Part shown: positions 8,012 through 15,151 of the stretch, in pieces
Numbering within the stretch: position 1 is the stretch's first letter
Layout of the letters: the number at the start of each line of letters is the position of its first letter
NCBI GenBank assembly: GCA_019420465.1
Contig: JAHZHB010000052.1
Location: 1-15,650 of the forward strand
DNA from: Lachnospiraceae bacterium
Lineage (GTDB): Bacteria; Bacillota; Clostridia; Lachnospirales; Lachnospiraceae
Length of the DNA: 15,650 nt
Reading direction: 5' to 3'
Program-made: the position numbers and the translations under genes
Notes under the pieces: model-generated
Databases searched by the model: none
The model's input: only the letters and a program-made list of their open reading frames with translations
Told to the model about the DNA's origin: nothing

Positions 8012-8040
8012 TTGGCAGATATTACAAAATTTACTATAAT
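8012..8040 (+). promoter_or_regulatory. Promoter of AraC-family regulator gene
   Basis: TTGGCA (8012-8017) and TATAAT (8035-8040) are separated by exactly 17 nt, a near-consensus vegetative promoter. The leader of about 60 nt contains a near direct repeat, GATGCAGAT (8054-8062) and GATAGCAGAT (8065-8074), a possible autoregulatory site. Confidence 0.7.
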
Positions 8041-8106
8041 AAAACAAAACATCGATGCAGATACGATAGCAGATCTCCCATACCATCGCAGAAAGGACAA
8101 AATGCT

Positions 8107-9105
8107 ATGTCAACCCGTGCTTTTAATCATTATGTGGAAATGTACTACAGTGAACACTCTGATCTTCCGGAAAATATCAGTGCGCTAATAGATAAAAGCT
8201 ATGCAGCTACAGACACGACCCCCAGGCTACATATCAACAGTATGAGCAAATCACCGTATAACATCGATCTGATCCGTCATCCCATGGCGGCAAATGCCCG
8301 CTCCAAGCAGCATTCCCACGATTATTTTGAGCTGATATATGTATCCAAAGGCAGCTGCACCCAGAAAATTGGGGATTTGTCCGCCAATCTGCATGCCGGG
8401 GATTTCTGTCTGCTCAATCCCTACGTTACGCATGAAATAGATATCGATACACCGGATACATTTCTGTTTAATATCATTATCAAACAGAATCTGTTCCGGG
8501 AATCTTTTCTCTGTATGCTCACAGGGAATGATCTGATCAGTAATTTCTTTGTTTCGTCCCTCTTTACAGAATCGCAACAGAAATCCTTCCTTTTGTTCTG
8601 TTCTGCCGAAAATGCCACGGCTGTGAATCTGATTGAAACACTGATCATTGAATTGCTGGAAAAAAAGATGGGCTATCAGAAGGCTGCTGAAAACTATCTG
8701 GCACTCTTTTTTCTTGAGCTGGCCCGCTCCCGGCAGAACCGTCTCGATCAGGAAAATTTTGGTCTGATGGGCAATAACCAACTTTCGGAAATTCTGGCTT
8801 ATATCAACCAACATAAACAGGATGTGACTTTAAGCTCCGTGGCCAAACATTTTCATTACCATCCCAAATATCTATCTGCCCTGATCAAAAAACATACCAA
8901 CAAAAGTTTTTCCGATATTCTGCAGGAAGCACGCCTGCAGGAGACCTGCAATTATCTGAAAAACACCACATATTCCATCGATGAGATTACCCATCTCACC
9001 GGTTATTACGATCGAAGCTATTTTAACCGTATGTTCAAGAAAAATTTTGGAATGACGCCCGGAGAATACCGGAAACAGATGGAATCAGATAAAAACAGAG
9101 AATAG
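8107..9105 (+). CDS. AraC-family transcriptional regulator with cupin sensor domain
   Basis: A 332-residue regulator. Residues about 55-125 form a cupin-like sensor (HSHDYFELIYVSKG, then LHAGDFCLLNPYVTHEI), the fold that binds sugar in AraC. Residues about 225-325 are the AraC/XylS DNA-binding region: a first helix-turn-helix at about 239-268 (VTLSSVAKHFHYHPKYLSALIKK) and a second at about 288-314, ending in the family signature DRSYFNRMFKKNFGMTPGEYRK. AAAGGA lies 9 nt before the ATG. The gene diverges from the symporter-rhamnosidase unit over 205 nt, so it very likely activates that unit when the transported glycoside or its product is present. The ligand is not known from sequence. Confidence 0.92.
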   Translation: MSTRAFNHYVEMYYSEHSDLPENISALIDKSYAATDTTPRLHINSMSKSPYNIDLIRHPMAANARSKQHSHDYFELIYVSKGSCTQKIGDLSANLHAGDFCLLNPYVTHEIDIDTPDTFLFNIIIKQNLFRESFLCMLTGNDLISNFFVSSLFTESQQKSFLLFCSAENATAVNLIETLIIELLEKKMGYQKAAENYLALFFLELARSRQNRLDQENFGLMGNNQLSEILAYINQHKQDVTLSSVAKHFHYHPKYLSALIKKHTNKSFSDILQEARLQETCNYLKNTTYSIDEITHLTGYYDRSYFNRMFKKNFGMTPGEYRKQMESDKNRE

Positions 9106-9120
9106 TTTCTTATTTCTCAA

Positions 9121-9217
9121 ACGTCTGCGCTACAGACTTCCAGTTCTTTTTCAAAATACGGGGGATTTCTTCTTCTGTCTTAAAGAAATCAGAAGACAAC
9201 CTGACCCCTACACAAAG
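9121..9217 (-). pseudogene. Fragment of an aldo/keto reductase paralog, frameshifted
   Basis: Read on the minus strand, one frame gives RLSSDFFKTEEEI and, after a one-base shift, a second frame gives PYFEKELEVCSAD. Together they mirror residues about 77-103 of the intact neighbouring enzyme (KLSGDFFHSEEDI, then PYFEEELKACGVD). DNA similarity is also plain by eye. Nothing of the rest of the enzyme is present: the slice ends near 9121, close to the AraC stop, and begins where the Ig-like remnant ends. It is non-functional debris. Confidence 0.8.
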
Positions 9218-9218
9218 T

Positions 9219-9660
9219 CTAACTTATATAGGAATCGCAATCTGTACAGTATACATCCCCTGTATATCCTTCATCAACAGCTGTTGCTTCTTTTCGGTTT
9301 AAAATTTGTGTATGCTGATGTCCTGCTGCAGGGATTCTTACAGATTCCTTCAGTACCTGATTACACTCATCACAAATAATTTTTTCTGAATATCCATCAT
9401 CTTCACAAGATGCTGCTCTACCTTCAATTATATATGGTTTATGCCCCAACATATTTTCTGCTAGTTGGATCATAGGATAAATCAATATAAGATGATGACA
9501 GATAGTTTCTACTCGAATATACATCAAAACATACTTTTGCACGATCAATAGGATAATTAGCTGATATATCACAGCTTACATAAACCATGGTTCCACTGTG
9601 AATAATCTCGCCCTGATGTGTTATATTAATATTTTTCTTCCTTTCAAATCTTTCGCAATC
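9219..9660 (-). pseudogene. Decayed paralog of the secreted CxxC/Ig-like protein gene
   Basis: Two frames together match the protein encoded at 1198-2496. The upstream part (to about 9440) reads NINITHQGEIIHSGTM, then SANYPID and LSYDPTSRKYVG, matching NIQISHEKEIVSNGTM, ANYPID and LNYDSNLKKYVG. The downstream part reads GHKPYIIEGRAASC, then YTGDVYCTDCDSYIS, matching DHRPYTIEGEPASC and YTGDVYCTDCESYVS. Between them about 89 codons of the intact gene are missing, and the join changes frame (the upstream frame stops at once). A TAG stands where the intact gene has TAT, and the two Ig-like domains are absent. At the 5' end IAKD resembles LAKD of the intact protein, but in another frame, and no signal peptide is visible. 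Not expected to yield a product. Confidence 0.88.
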
Positions 9661-9741
9661 ATGTTGACATACAAAGCAATCATATTCACTCCATTGCAAC
9701 CTATATTCCGTTTTTCACTTATCGCATTAATATATACAATA

Positions 9742-10863
9742 TTATTGTTTTGCTTCAAACACCTCGGCAACCTGCACTAACAGATCTCGTATCTTTAAAT
9801 GCTGCGGACAGGATTTCTCACATTTGCCGCATTTGATACAGTCGGATGCCTTGCCATTTTTCTTTGTCAGAACGGCATTATAGTAGAAATATGAGTTAAA
9901 ATCTCCGAACTTTTTCTTTGCATTCATGCAGGCAAACAGATCCGGGATCAGGATATGCTGCGGACATCCGTCAGTACAGTAACGGCAGGCCGTACACGGG
10001 ATCAGCTCCTGCTTTTTGAAGATTTCACACACCTTCTGTACAGCTTCTCTTTCCTTATCAGACAGCGGAGTAAAATTCCTCATAAAGCTGATATTGTCCT
10101 GCATCATCTCCATGCTTCCCATACCGGAAAGTACCATCATGATACCTTCAAATCCGGCTGCATAACGGATCGCATAGCTGGCATTACTGCCGCCTTTCAG
10201 ATCATCAAAAACCTGCTGCGCTTCTTTTGGCAGATTGTTGACCAGACTGCCTCCCTTGACCGGTTCCATGACAATGACCGGCTTGTTGAACTTCCGACAG
10301 ACTTCATAGCATTTTCTGCTCTCGATCGCCGGATCTTCATAATCTGCATAGTTGAACTGGATCTGCACAACCTCGATCTGCGGATATTCCGTCAGAATCC
10401 GTTCCAGTACAGTTGCCTTGTCATGGAAGGAAATGCCGAAATGATGAATCTTTCCTTCTTTCTTCAATTCCAGTGCTGTCTCATATGCACGACACTTTTT
10501 GTATTTCTCATAGTTGTCCGCATTCTGTGCATGCATCAGGAAAAAGTCAAAATAGTCTACACCACAGGCTTTCAGTTCTTCCTCAAAATACGGTCGGATA
10601 TCTTCTTCACTGTGGAAAAAATCACCGGAAAGCTTGTCCGTCAGTACATAAGATTCCCGCGGATAGCGGCTGGTCAGACATTCTTTCACAGCCAGTTCAC
10701 TCCTGCCTTCCAGATAACCATGAGCGGTATCGAAATAGTTGAAACCGTTTTCCAGAAAATAATCTACCATTTTCTTTGTTTCTTCCACATCCACTGCACC
10801 GTCTTTCATCGGAAGACGCATACAGCCAAAGCCAAAATTTTTCTTTATCTCTTCAAAATACAT
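9742..10863 (-). CDS. Aldo/keto reductase with C-terminal 2[4Fe-4S] ferredoxin domain
   Basis: A 373-residue oxidoreductase. Residues about 8-265 form the AKR barrel with the catalytic tetrad Asp45, Tyr50 (DTAHGY), Lys77 (LTDK) and His111 (LMH). Residues 290-352 carry two cysteine sets, CTACRYCTDGCP (Cys290, 293, 296, 300) and CIKCGKCEKSCP (Cys342, 345, 348, 352), each able to hold a 4Fe-4S cluster. This fused form is common in anaerobes and probably couples carbonyl reduction to ferredoxin-like electron flow; the substrate is unknown. AAAGGAG lies 7 nt before the ATG. The gene follows the GNAT gene on the same strand after a 123-nt gap that holds a Per/Fur-like palindrome. A shattered paralog lies just downstream. 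Confidence 0.93.
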   Translation of the reverse strand: MYFEEIKKNFGFGCMRLPMKDGAVDVEETKKMVDYFLENGFNYFDTAHGYLEGRSELAVKECLTSRYPRESYVLTDKLSGDFFHSEEDIRPYFEEELKACGVDYFDFFLMHAQNADNYEKYKKCRAYETALELKKEGKIHHFGISFHDKATVLERILTEYPQIEVVQIQFNYADYEDPAIESRKCYEVCRKFNKPVIVMEPVKGGSLVNNLPKEAQQVFDDLKGGSNASYAIRYAAGFEGIMMVLSGMGSMEMMQDNISFMRNFTPLSDKEREAVQKVCEIFKKQELIPCTACRYCTDGCPQHILIPDLFACMNAKKKFGDFNSYFYYNAVLTKKNGKASDCIKCGKCEKSCPQHLKIRDLLVQVAEVFEAKQ

Positions 10864-10943
10864 GTTCTGCTCCTTTCCTCCTGTACCATGCGAACTTCAA
10901 TCCGCTATTTTACATTCTGACATCGCATATTGTAGCTTCTTAT

Positions 10944-10958
10944 TTACAATAATTGTAC
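10944..10958 (-). promoter_or_regulatory. Per/Fur-like palindrome upstream of the Fe-S reductase
   Basis: TTACAATAATTGTAC is a palindrome (TACAAT-A-ATTGTA) that differs from the PerR consensus TTATAATnATTATAA at three positions. It lies about 80 nt upstream of the reductase ATG. A Fur-family regulator at an oxygen-sensitive Fe-S enzyme would make sense, but I could not place a matching -35/-10 pair. Confidence 0.35.
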
Positions 10959-10986
10959 TACATAAAGAAAGTGTTTGTATATCTTT

Positions 10987-11547
10987 TTATACTTCTTTCT
11001 GCAACGCCAGACTTTTCTTCCACATATCTTTCGTCATATACATAAAATGCTCCGTCCGCTTTTCATGAAGTGCCGGACAATCCACATTGTATTCCGTATG
11101 ATGATAGACAAATCCACATTTTTCCTGTACACGGCGGGATTTTATATTTCCATCATAATGTGCACTCCACAAGACATCACATACACCGTCAGCAAAAGCA
11201 ATTTCCTGGATGCGCCGCACGGCCTCCGGGATCAGTCCCTGTCCCCAGTAGGGTACACCGATCCAGTAGCCAATCTCCAGTTCCATTGATCCTTCTGCTA
11301 ATGGCTTGCATCTGGACGGGGTGATGCCGATACATCCCACAGGCTCGCCGGTTTCTTTTAGTGTTACTGCAAATATTTCATTCCCGTTAAACACCGTCTG
11401 GATGATCGTACGGCTTTCCGCCACACTCTCATGCGGTTTCCATCCTGCCGCAGGTCCGACCAGCGGATCCTTTGCATATCTGTACAGACTTTTGGCATCA
11501 TCCTCCTGCCAGTGACGTAAGATCAGACGTTCTGTTTCTAATTTCAT
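10987..11547 (-). CDS. GNAT-family N-acetyltransferase (RimJ/RimL type)
   Basis: A 186-residue acetyltransferase using acetyl-CoA. It starts with the classic LETERLILRHWQEDDAKSLY of the Acetyltransf_3 / RimJ-like group. IGYWIGVPYWGQGLIPEAVRRI (about 92-113) holds the acetyl-CoA pyrophosphate loop (WGQGLIPEA). NIKSRRVQEKCGF is the usual C-terminal motif (SxxxxEKxGF). The acceptor may be a protein N-terminus or a small amine; sequence does not tell. AAAGGG lies 5 nt before the ATG. It is 94 nt downstream of the VWA gene on the same strand with no convincing terminator between, so it may be read from the AAA-VWA transcript. Confidence 0.9.
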   Translation of the reverse strand: MKLETERLILRHWQEDDAKSLYRYAKDPLVGPAAGWKPHESVAESRTIIQTVFNGNEIFAVTLKETGEPVGCIGITPSRCKPLAEGSMELEIGYWIGVPYWGQGLIPEAVRRIQEIAFADGVCDVLWSAHYDGNIKSRRVQEKCGFVYHHTEYNVDCPALHEKRTEHFMYMTKDMWKKSLALQKEV

Positions 11548-11641
11548 AGCAGCCCTTTCTTTTTTTATATTCTGTCTTTATTTTGTTCTGCTGACTTTCT
11601 GAGCCGCAGTATTTATTCGTGATTTTTTCTCGTTTTTATTG

Positions 11642-13387
11642 TCACCCTGTTTCTTTCAGATTCCCCAGTATTTTCAAAAGCAGTCGGATCACCGCATCCG
11701 GCAGCTGACGGATCTCGCGGATCCGGACATAGGAGCTTCCATATATTGTCTGCAGATCTTTCAGCGCATAGCTTCCGCCCTTAAATATGGCGGCCACATG
11801 AATCCCCTGCTTTTTCAGCTGCTGCAGGGTATCTCTGGTATCCTCTACAGCCAGTTTGTCGCCATATTCCTGACCTTTTGAAAACATGCCCGGCATATAG
11901 GCCTTTTGCAGATCCAGTACCACTGCATCCGTCAGCACGAGGATTATTCTCGTCTTTTGTTTTTCCTCTTTTTCTGTCATAAGCGGCTGCAGCGCACGCA
12001 GGGCCAGGCCGTCTCTGTTATTCCCAGCTGTAAAAAACTGAAAGATTCCATCCGCATGATCCGTACTTTCATAGCTTTTCAGTCTCTGCAGGATCGTATA
12101 GCTTCGCTGGCTGCGAAAACTTATGACCTGCACCGGTATCTGCAGATTCATCAGGCTTCTGGTGATCACATATGCCTGTGCGGCCAGACTTTCCTGCTCC
12201 TGCGTACGGGAGCTTGACGCATCCAGTACCAGATCCACACTGACTTCCGGCGCAATCTCTGTGACTTCTCTGCGAAACACTGACAGATCATGCATGGCAC
12301 GTATCCGGTACACAGCACCTGCATCCAGATGTCCCTGCAGACTGTGTACGATATCCGGTTCCTGCTGCGTCTCCAGCGCAGATTTCAGCTGATCGGTGAT
12401 TGTAAGGATGCAACGTTCAAAATACCGGCGGTTCTCACGGTAATAGGCCAGATTTCTTTCCAGCTGTTCCCGGATATCCGATGCTTCTTTTCCGTCACCG
12501 TTTTTTTCGGGAAGTGACTGCGTATCGGCATACCACAGATGACAGTGTGTATGATAGCCTGTACAGTATGCACTCTCCAGCTTTTCCATCATACGCTCAT
12601 CAAACAGGCATTCGCCAAAGATCTGCCGGACAAACTGCTGATCCTCCTCTGCCGTTGTCCGGTTTAACAGACGCCGCCACACTACCTTCAGATGGCCTTT
12701 TCCTGCACCTGTCTGTGCCCTGTTTTCATCCTGCTTCTGTTTCAGACGAAACTCTGTATGAAACAGTCGTCCCAGAAGAACCATCAGAAGTCCGGCACCG
12801 ACGAAGGCTGTCTGTTCCGACTCCCTGGCTTTTCTGAAATGATAATAAAACTCCCTCCACAAAAGCTCTTTTATCCCGGCAACCAGCGCTTCATCATCCT
12901 TTGTTCTGGCATTCTCCACAGCCAGCGCATCCATCTCATCCGCGATCTGCACTTCTTTCTTTGTGAATGTTCTGAGATTTTTTCCCGTGATTCTGTAGCA
13001 ATGCAGCAATACCTGCCTGTGCTCACTCATTTCCTGATAGCGTTCCGGCGGGCGAAGCTCGCCGATATGTCGCAGGGCATACTCTCTTCGCAGTTCGTCA
13101 ATCGAGGGACGTTTTTCCCGGACACGCAGAAAAATAACCCGCTCCAGGATGAGCTGCACATAGCAGCGGAAAGTGTCCGGCTCTCTGCCGATCTCAATAC
13201 CCTTTAAAAGCGAAAGAACCTCAGCCTCCTTAAAACAGCTGTAGCCAAGTCCCTCCAGCGTATTCAGATACAGCGATGGTTCATCATCTTCCTGCAAAAA
13301 AAGATACTGCGGTTCAAAATCATACCTGCCGGCAGCTGTCCAGACCATATTGCAGGCCCTTTTCTGCTGTGTATTTCTTATTTCCAT
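11642..13387 (-). CDS. VWA-domain protein, partner of MoxR-type ATPase
   Basis: A 581-residue cytoplasmic protein of the group often named nitric oxide reductase activation or CobT-like. The N-terminal 380 residues are mostly helical and unassigned. The C-terminal 195 residues are a von Willebrand A domain with a metal-site motif LDASSSR (Asp389, Ser391, Ser393), then GNNRDGLALRA (Asp459, the DG form seen in CobT-type VWA domains) and VLTDA (Asp487). There is no signal peptide or membrane segment. Family knowledge: MoxR ATPase and VWA pairs act as chaperones that mature or insert metal into a client enzyme. The client here is unknown, and no nitric oxide reductase or cobaltochelatase gene is nearby. 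The gene overlaps the ATPase gene by 10 nt, so translation is coupled. The start keeps the RACNMVWTAAG N-terminus that looks typical of the family. Confidence 0.85.
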   Translation of the reverse strand: MEIRNTQQKRACNMVWTAAGRYDFEPQYLFLQEDDEPSLYLNTLEGLGYSCFKEAEVLSLLKGIEIGREPDTFRCYVQLILERVIFLRVREKRPSIDELRREYALRHIGELRPPERYQEMSEHRQVLLHCYRITGKNLRTFTKKEVQIADEMDALAVENARTKDDEALVAGIKELLWREFYYHFRKARESEQTAFVGAGLLMVLLGRLFHTEFRLKQKQDENRAQTGAGKGHLKVVWRRLLNRTTAEEDQQFVRQIFGECLFDERMMEKLESAYCTGYHTHCHLWYADTQSLPEKNGDGKEASDIREQLERNLAYYRENRRYFERCILTITDQLKSALETQQEPDIVHSLQGHLDAGAVYRIRAMHDLSVFRREVTEIAPEVSVDLVLDASSSRTQEQESLAAQAYVITRSLMNLQIPVQVISFRSQRSYTILQRLKSYESTDHADGIFQFFTAGNNRDGLALRALQPLMTEKEEKQKTRIILVLTDAVVLDLQKAYMPGMFSKGQEYGDKLAVEDTRDTLQQLKKQGIHVAAIFKGGSYALKDLQTIYGSSYVRIREIRQLPDAVIRLLLKILGNLKETG

Positions 13388-14274
13388 GACTTTGGTATCC
13401 TCGCTGCGATCACATCATGGACGATGCTTCGCTCCACCGGATCAAAAACCTTGTTGGTCATACCCATGTCCATGGCATCCAGAGGTGTCATACCCAGGCG
13501 CATCAGCGCTACGGCATCCAGAAGTCCTCTCAGATCCACACCGTGCGGACTGATCTCGGCACTGACAGCTTTTTCATCCAGTTCATAAAAGATAGCTTCC
13601 AGCTGTCTGGCCATACTGTGGCTGATTTCCGGGTATTCTCTTTTTAACAGCTTATCCAGCTGTTTTTCCTGGATCACAGGCATCTGCAGCACGACAAACC
13701 GTGACCCCAGCGCCTCATTCAGCTCCCTTGTCCCGGCATAACCGTAATTCATCGTACCGATAAATCTCGTGGCAGGATGCAGCTCAATCCTTTCATAACC
13801 GGAAACTTCCACCACGCGACGATAATCCAGTGTGGCATGCAGCACCGCCATAGCCTCATTTTTTGCCATATTGATCTCATCGAGAATACCGAAACCACCA
13901 TACTTCGCACACTGGCAGATCGGACCCGGCCGAAACACAACCTTATCCCCGTCAAACGTATCTGTACCGATCAGATACGCCGCATCAACATTGACATGAA
14001 ACGAAATATTCCAGAACGGCCGTCCGAATATATACGCCAGATTTTCCGCCAGCACATTCTTTCCTGTAGCCTTCGGTCCTGCCAGCAGGAGATTTTTTCC
14101 CGCAAGGATCGCACAGACGGCCTTTTCCATGACTTCGGTTCCATAGTAATGAAATCTCGGTGTCTCCACCTTTGCCCTGTCTGCTGGCAGCTGCTCCTGT
14201 GCATACTGCGCTCTGAATACTTCTATTTTTTTCTGTAAAGGGGCCGATATCCCTTCTTCCTTCAGCCTCTCCAT
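13378..14274 (-). CDS. MoxR-type AAA+ ATPase with GKN Walker A
   Basis: A 298-residue AAA+ protein of the MoxR/NorQ/CbbQ type. The Walker A is GPKATGKN (66-73), with Lys72 present but Asn73 where Thr or Ser normally coordinates magnesium. Walker B is ILDE (130-133), sensor 1 is TMN (Asn176), and Arg192 (GSRF) is a likely arginine finger. GTDTFDGDKVVFRPGP is the MoxR inserted hairpin region. It would form a ring that remodels a client together with the VWA protein encoded immediately downstream. GGAGG lies 9 nt before the ATG. It is the first gene of a leftward unit, divergent from bioY. Confidence 0.92.
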   Translation of the reverse strand: MERLKEEGISAPLQKKIEVFRAQYAQEQLPADRAKVETPRFHYYGTEVMEKAVCAILAGKNLLLAGPKATGKNVLAENLAYIFGRPFWNISFHVNVDAAYLIGTDTFDGDKVVFRPGPICQCAKYGGFGILDEINMAKNEAMAVLHATLDYRRVVEVSGYERIELHPATRFIGTMNYGYAGTRELNEALGSRFVVLQMPVIQEKQLDKLLKREYPEISHSMARQLEAIFYELDEKAVSAEISPHGVDLRGLLDAVALMRLGMTPLDAMDMGMTNKVFDPVERSIVHDVIAARIPKSWK

Positions 14275-14328
14275 AACAGAGTGCCTCCTTTATTCTTCCC
14301 TCACTCTAACAGCTGTAATTTCTCTGCC

Positions 14329-14337
14329 AGTATACCA
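14329..14337 (-). promoter_or_regulatory. Extended -10 promoter of AAA-VWA unit
   Basis: On the minus strand TGG-TATACT forms an extended -10 element about 55 nt upstream of the ATPase start. No clear -35 lies at 17 nt (a TTGCAT is 22 nt away). The BirA operator is some 45 nt or more further upstream and probably does not control this promoter. Confidence 0.45.
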
Positions 14338-14381
14338 CATCTTCCGTATCATGGTGATGCAAATATGTTTTCCGTTTGTTT

Positions 14382-14418
14382 TAATTGTCAACCTGTTATT
14401 TTTATAGGTTGACAATTA
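14382..14418 (+). promoter_or_regulatory. BirA (biotin repressor) operator
   Basis: TAATTGTCAACCT (14382-14394) and AGGTTGACAATTA (14406-14418) are perfect 13-bp inverted arms around 11 nt. The GTCAAC/GTTGAC cores match the known biotin-operator pattern in Firmicutes. The right arm contains the -35 box of bioY, so biotin-bound BirA would block transcription directly. Confidence 0.93.
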
Positions 14419-14437
14419 GCCTGGCAGACGCTATACT
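14409..14437 (+). promoter_or_regulatory. bioY promoter
   Basis: TTGACA (14409-14414, full consensus) and TATACT (14432-14437) are 17 nt apart. Transcription should begin near 14445, leaving a leader of about 30 nt. The -35 box is inside the BirA operator. Confidence 0.9.
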
Positions 14438-14476
14438 AAGCACGTTCAGATTTATTGCTTGCAAAGGAGAAAACTA

Positions 14477-15028
14477 ATGAGTACAAACACAGCTACAAAC
14501 TCCCGTTTTACAACAAAACGCCTGGTAACGATGGCGCTTTTTGCCGCGATCATCTGTATCGCAGCCTACATCAGCATCCCGCTGCCGCTGCCGGGAGCCC
14601 CCCATATTACCCTGCAGAACTTCGTGATCATCCTGATTGCCCTGCTGTTTCCGTCCCTGGACGCTTTTCTGATCGTCCTTGTCTGGATGCTGCTGGGCAT
14701 CATCGGTCTGCCGGTTTTCATCGGCGGTGGTTCCGGTATCGCTTATCTTCTGATGCCGTACGGCGGATACACCGTAGTCTTCCCGTTCGTAGCTCTGCTG
14801 CTTCCGGCACTCTGCGGTAAACAGTATAATCGTCTGCGCTACACGTTGGTAGCTATCCTCGGCGCAGTACTGATCGACGCCATCGGTATGTTCCGTCTGA
14901 TGGGGGTCAACGGTCTGACACTGACCCAGGGTATTGCCACCGGTTTTGTACCGTTCATCCCGCTGGATCTGGTCAAATGCATCGTTGCAGCCCAGATCAT
15001 CCCGCAGTTCCGCAAAATCATCCAGTAA
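14477..15028 (+). CDS. bioY: Biotin transporter substrate-binding protein
   Basis: A 183-residue integral membrane protein, the S component of the ECF biotin transporter. It has about six hydrophobic helices, the BioY signature GAPHITLQNF (about 40-49), GLPVFIGGGSGIAYLLMPYGGY (about 76-97) and a late Asp-Leu-Val-Lys (DLVKC) segment typical of the biotin site. The ATG at 14477 has AAAGGAG 7 nt upstream, so the in-frame TTG at 14459 is rejected. No ecfA or ecfT gene is next to it: it either uses the cell's shared EcfAAT module or works alone. The BirA operator over its promoter supports biotin-repressed uptake. Together with bioB it suggests the cell draws biotin or dethiobiotin from outside. 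Confidence 0.96.
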   Translation: MSTNTATNSRFTTKRLVTMALFAAIICIAAYISIPLPLPGAPHITLQNFVIILIALLFPSLDAFLIVLVWMLLGIIGLPVFIGGGSGIAYLLMPYGGYTVVFPFVALLLPALCGKQYNRLRYTLVAILGAVLIDAIGMFRLMGVNGLTLTQGIATGFVPFIPLDLVKCIVAAQIIPQFRKIIQ

Positions 15029-15070
15029 CCCGGTCACTTAACGGATTTCTGGTGCCTGACAGTCAAGAAG

Positions 15071-15138
15071 CGGTTCATCTGTCCAAAAAAACAAGCTGGA
15101 GACACCTGTCTCCAGCTTGTTTTTGGACAGATGAACCG
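15071..15138. terminator. Bidirectional terminator in a 32-bp near-perfect hairpin
   Basis: The arms 15071-15104 and 15107-15138 pair over 32 bp with only a CC loop and two extra A residues in the left arm. The inner 14 bp (ACAAGCTGGAGACA and its complement) is flanked by an A run on the left and a T run on the right, so it can end transcription on both strands: bioY from the left and the SufBD gene from the right. The outer 14 bp (CGGTTCATCTGTCC and GGACAGATGAACCG) goes beyond what a terminator needs. Confidence 0.88.
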
Positions 15139-15151
15139 TCCGTATATACAT

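Noticed and set aside
9123..9137. GTCTG/CAGAC hairpin as terminator of the AraC gene
   Set aside because: The stem is only 5 bp, no T run follows, and it lies within the reductase fragment.
9661..9741. Signal peptide or promoter of the decayed Ig-like paralog
   Set aside because: The frame reads MIALYVNMIAKD without a convincing hydrophobic leader, and the upstream AT-rich sequence shows no clear promoter.
9955..10920. Open reading frame of 321 codons on the plus strand
   Set aside because: It lies antisense to the aldo/keto reductase, whose catalytic and Fe-S motifs are complete. The antisense product shows no recognisable family and only reflects codon bias.
11548..11641. Terminator between the VWA and GNAT genes
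   Set aside because: Only a weak, mismatched CTGC/GCAG pairing with no useful T run on the minus strand; not enough to call.
14474..15037. Open reading frame of 187 codons on the minus strand across bioY
   Set aside because: Its Gln/Asp-rich, repetitive composition is typical of an antisense shadow of a membrane protein gene. BioY has promoter, operator and ribosome site on the other strand.
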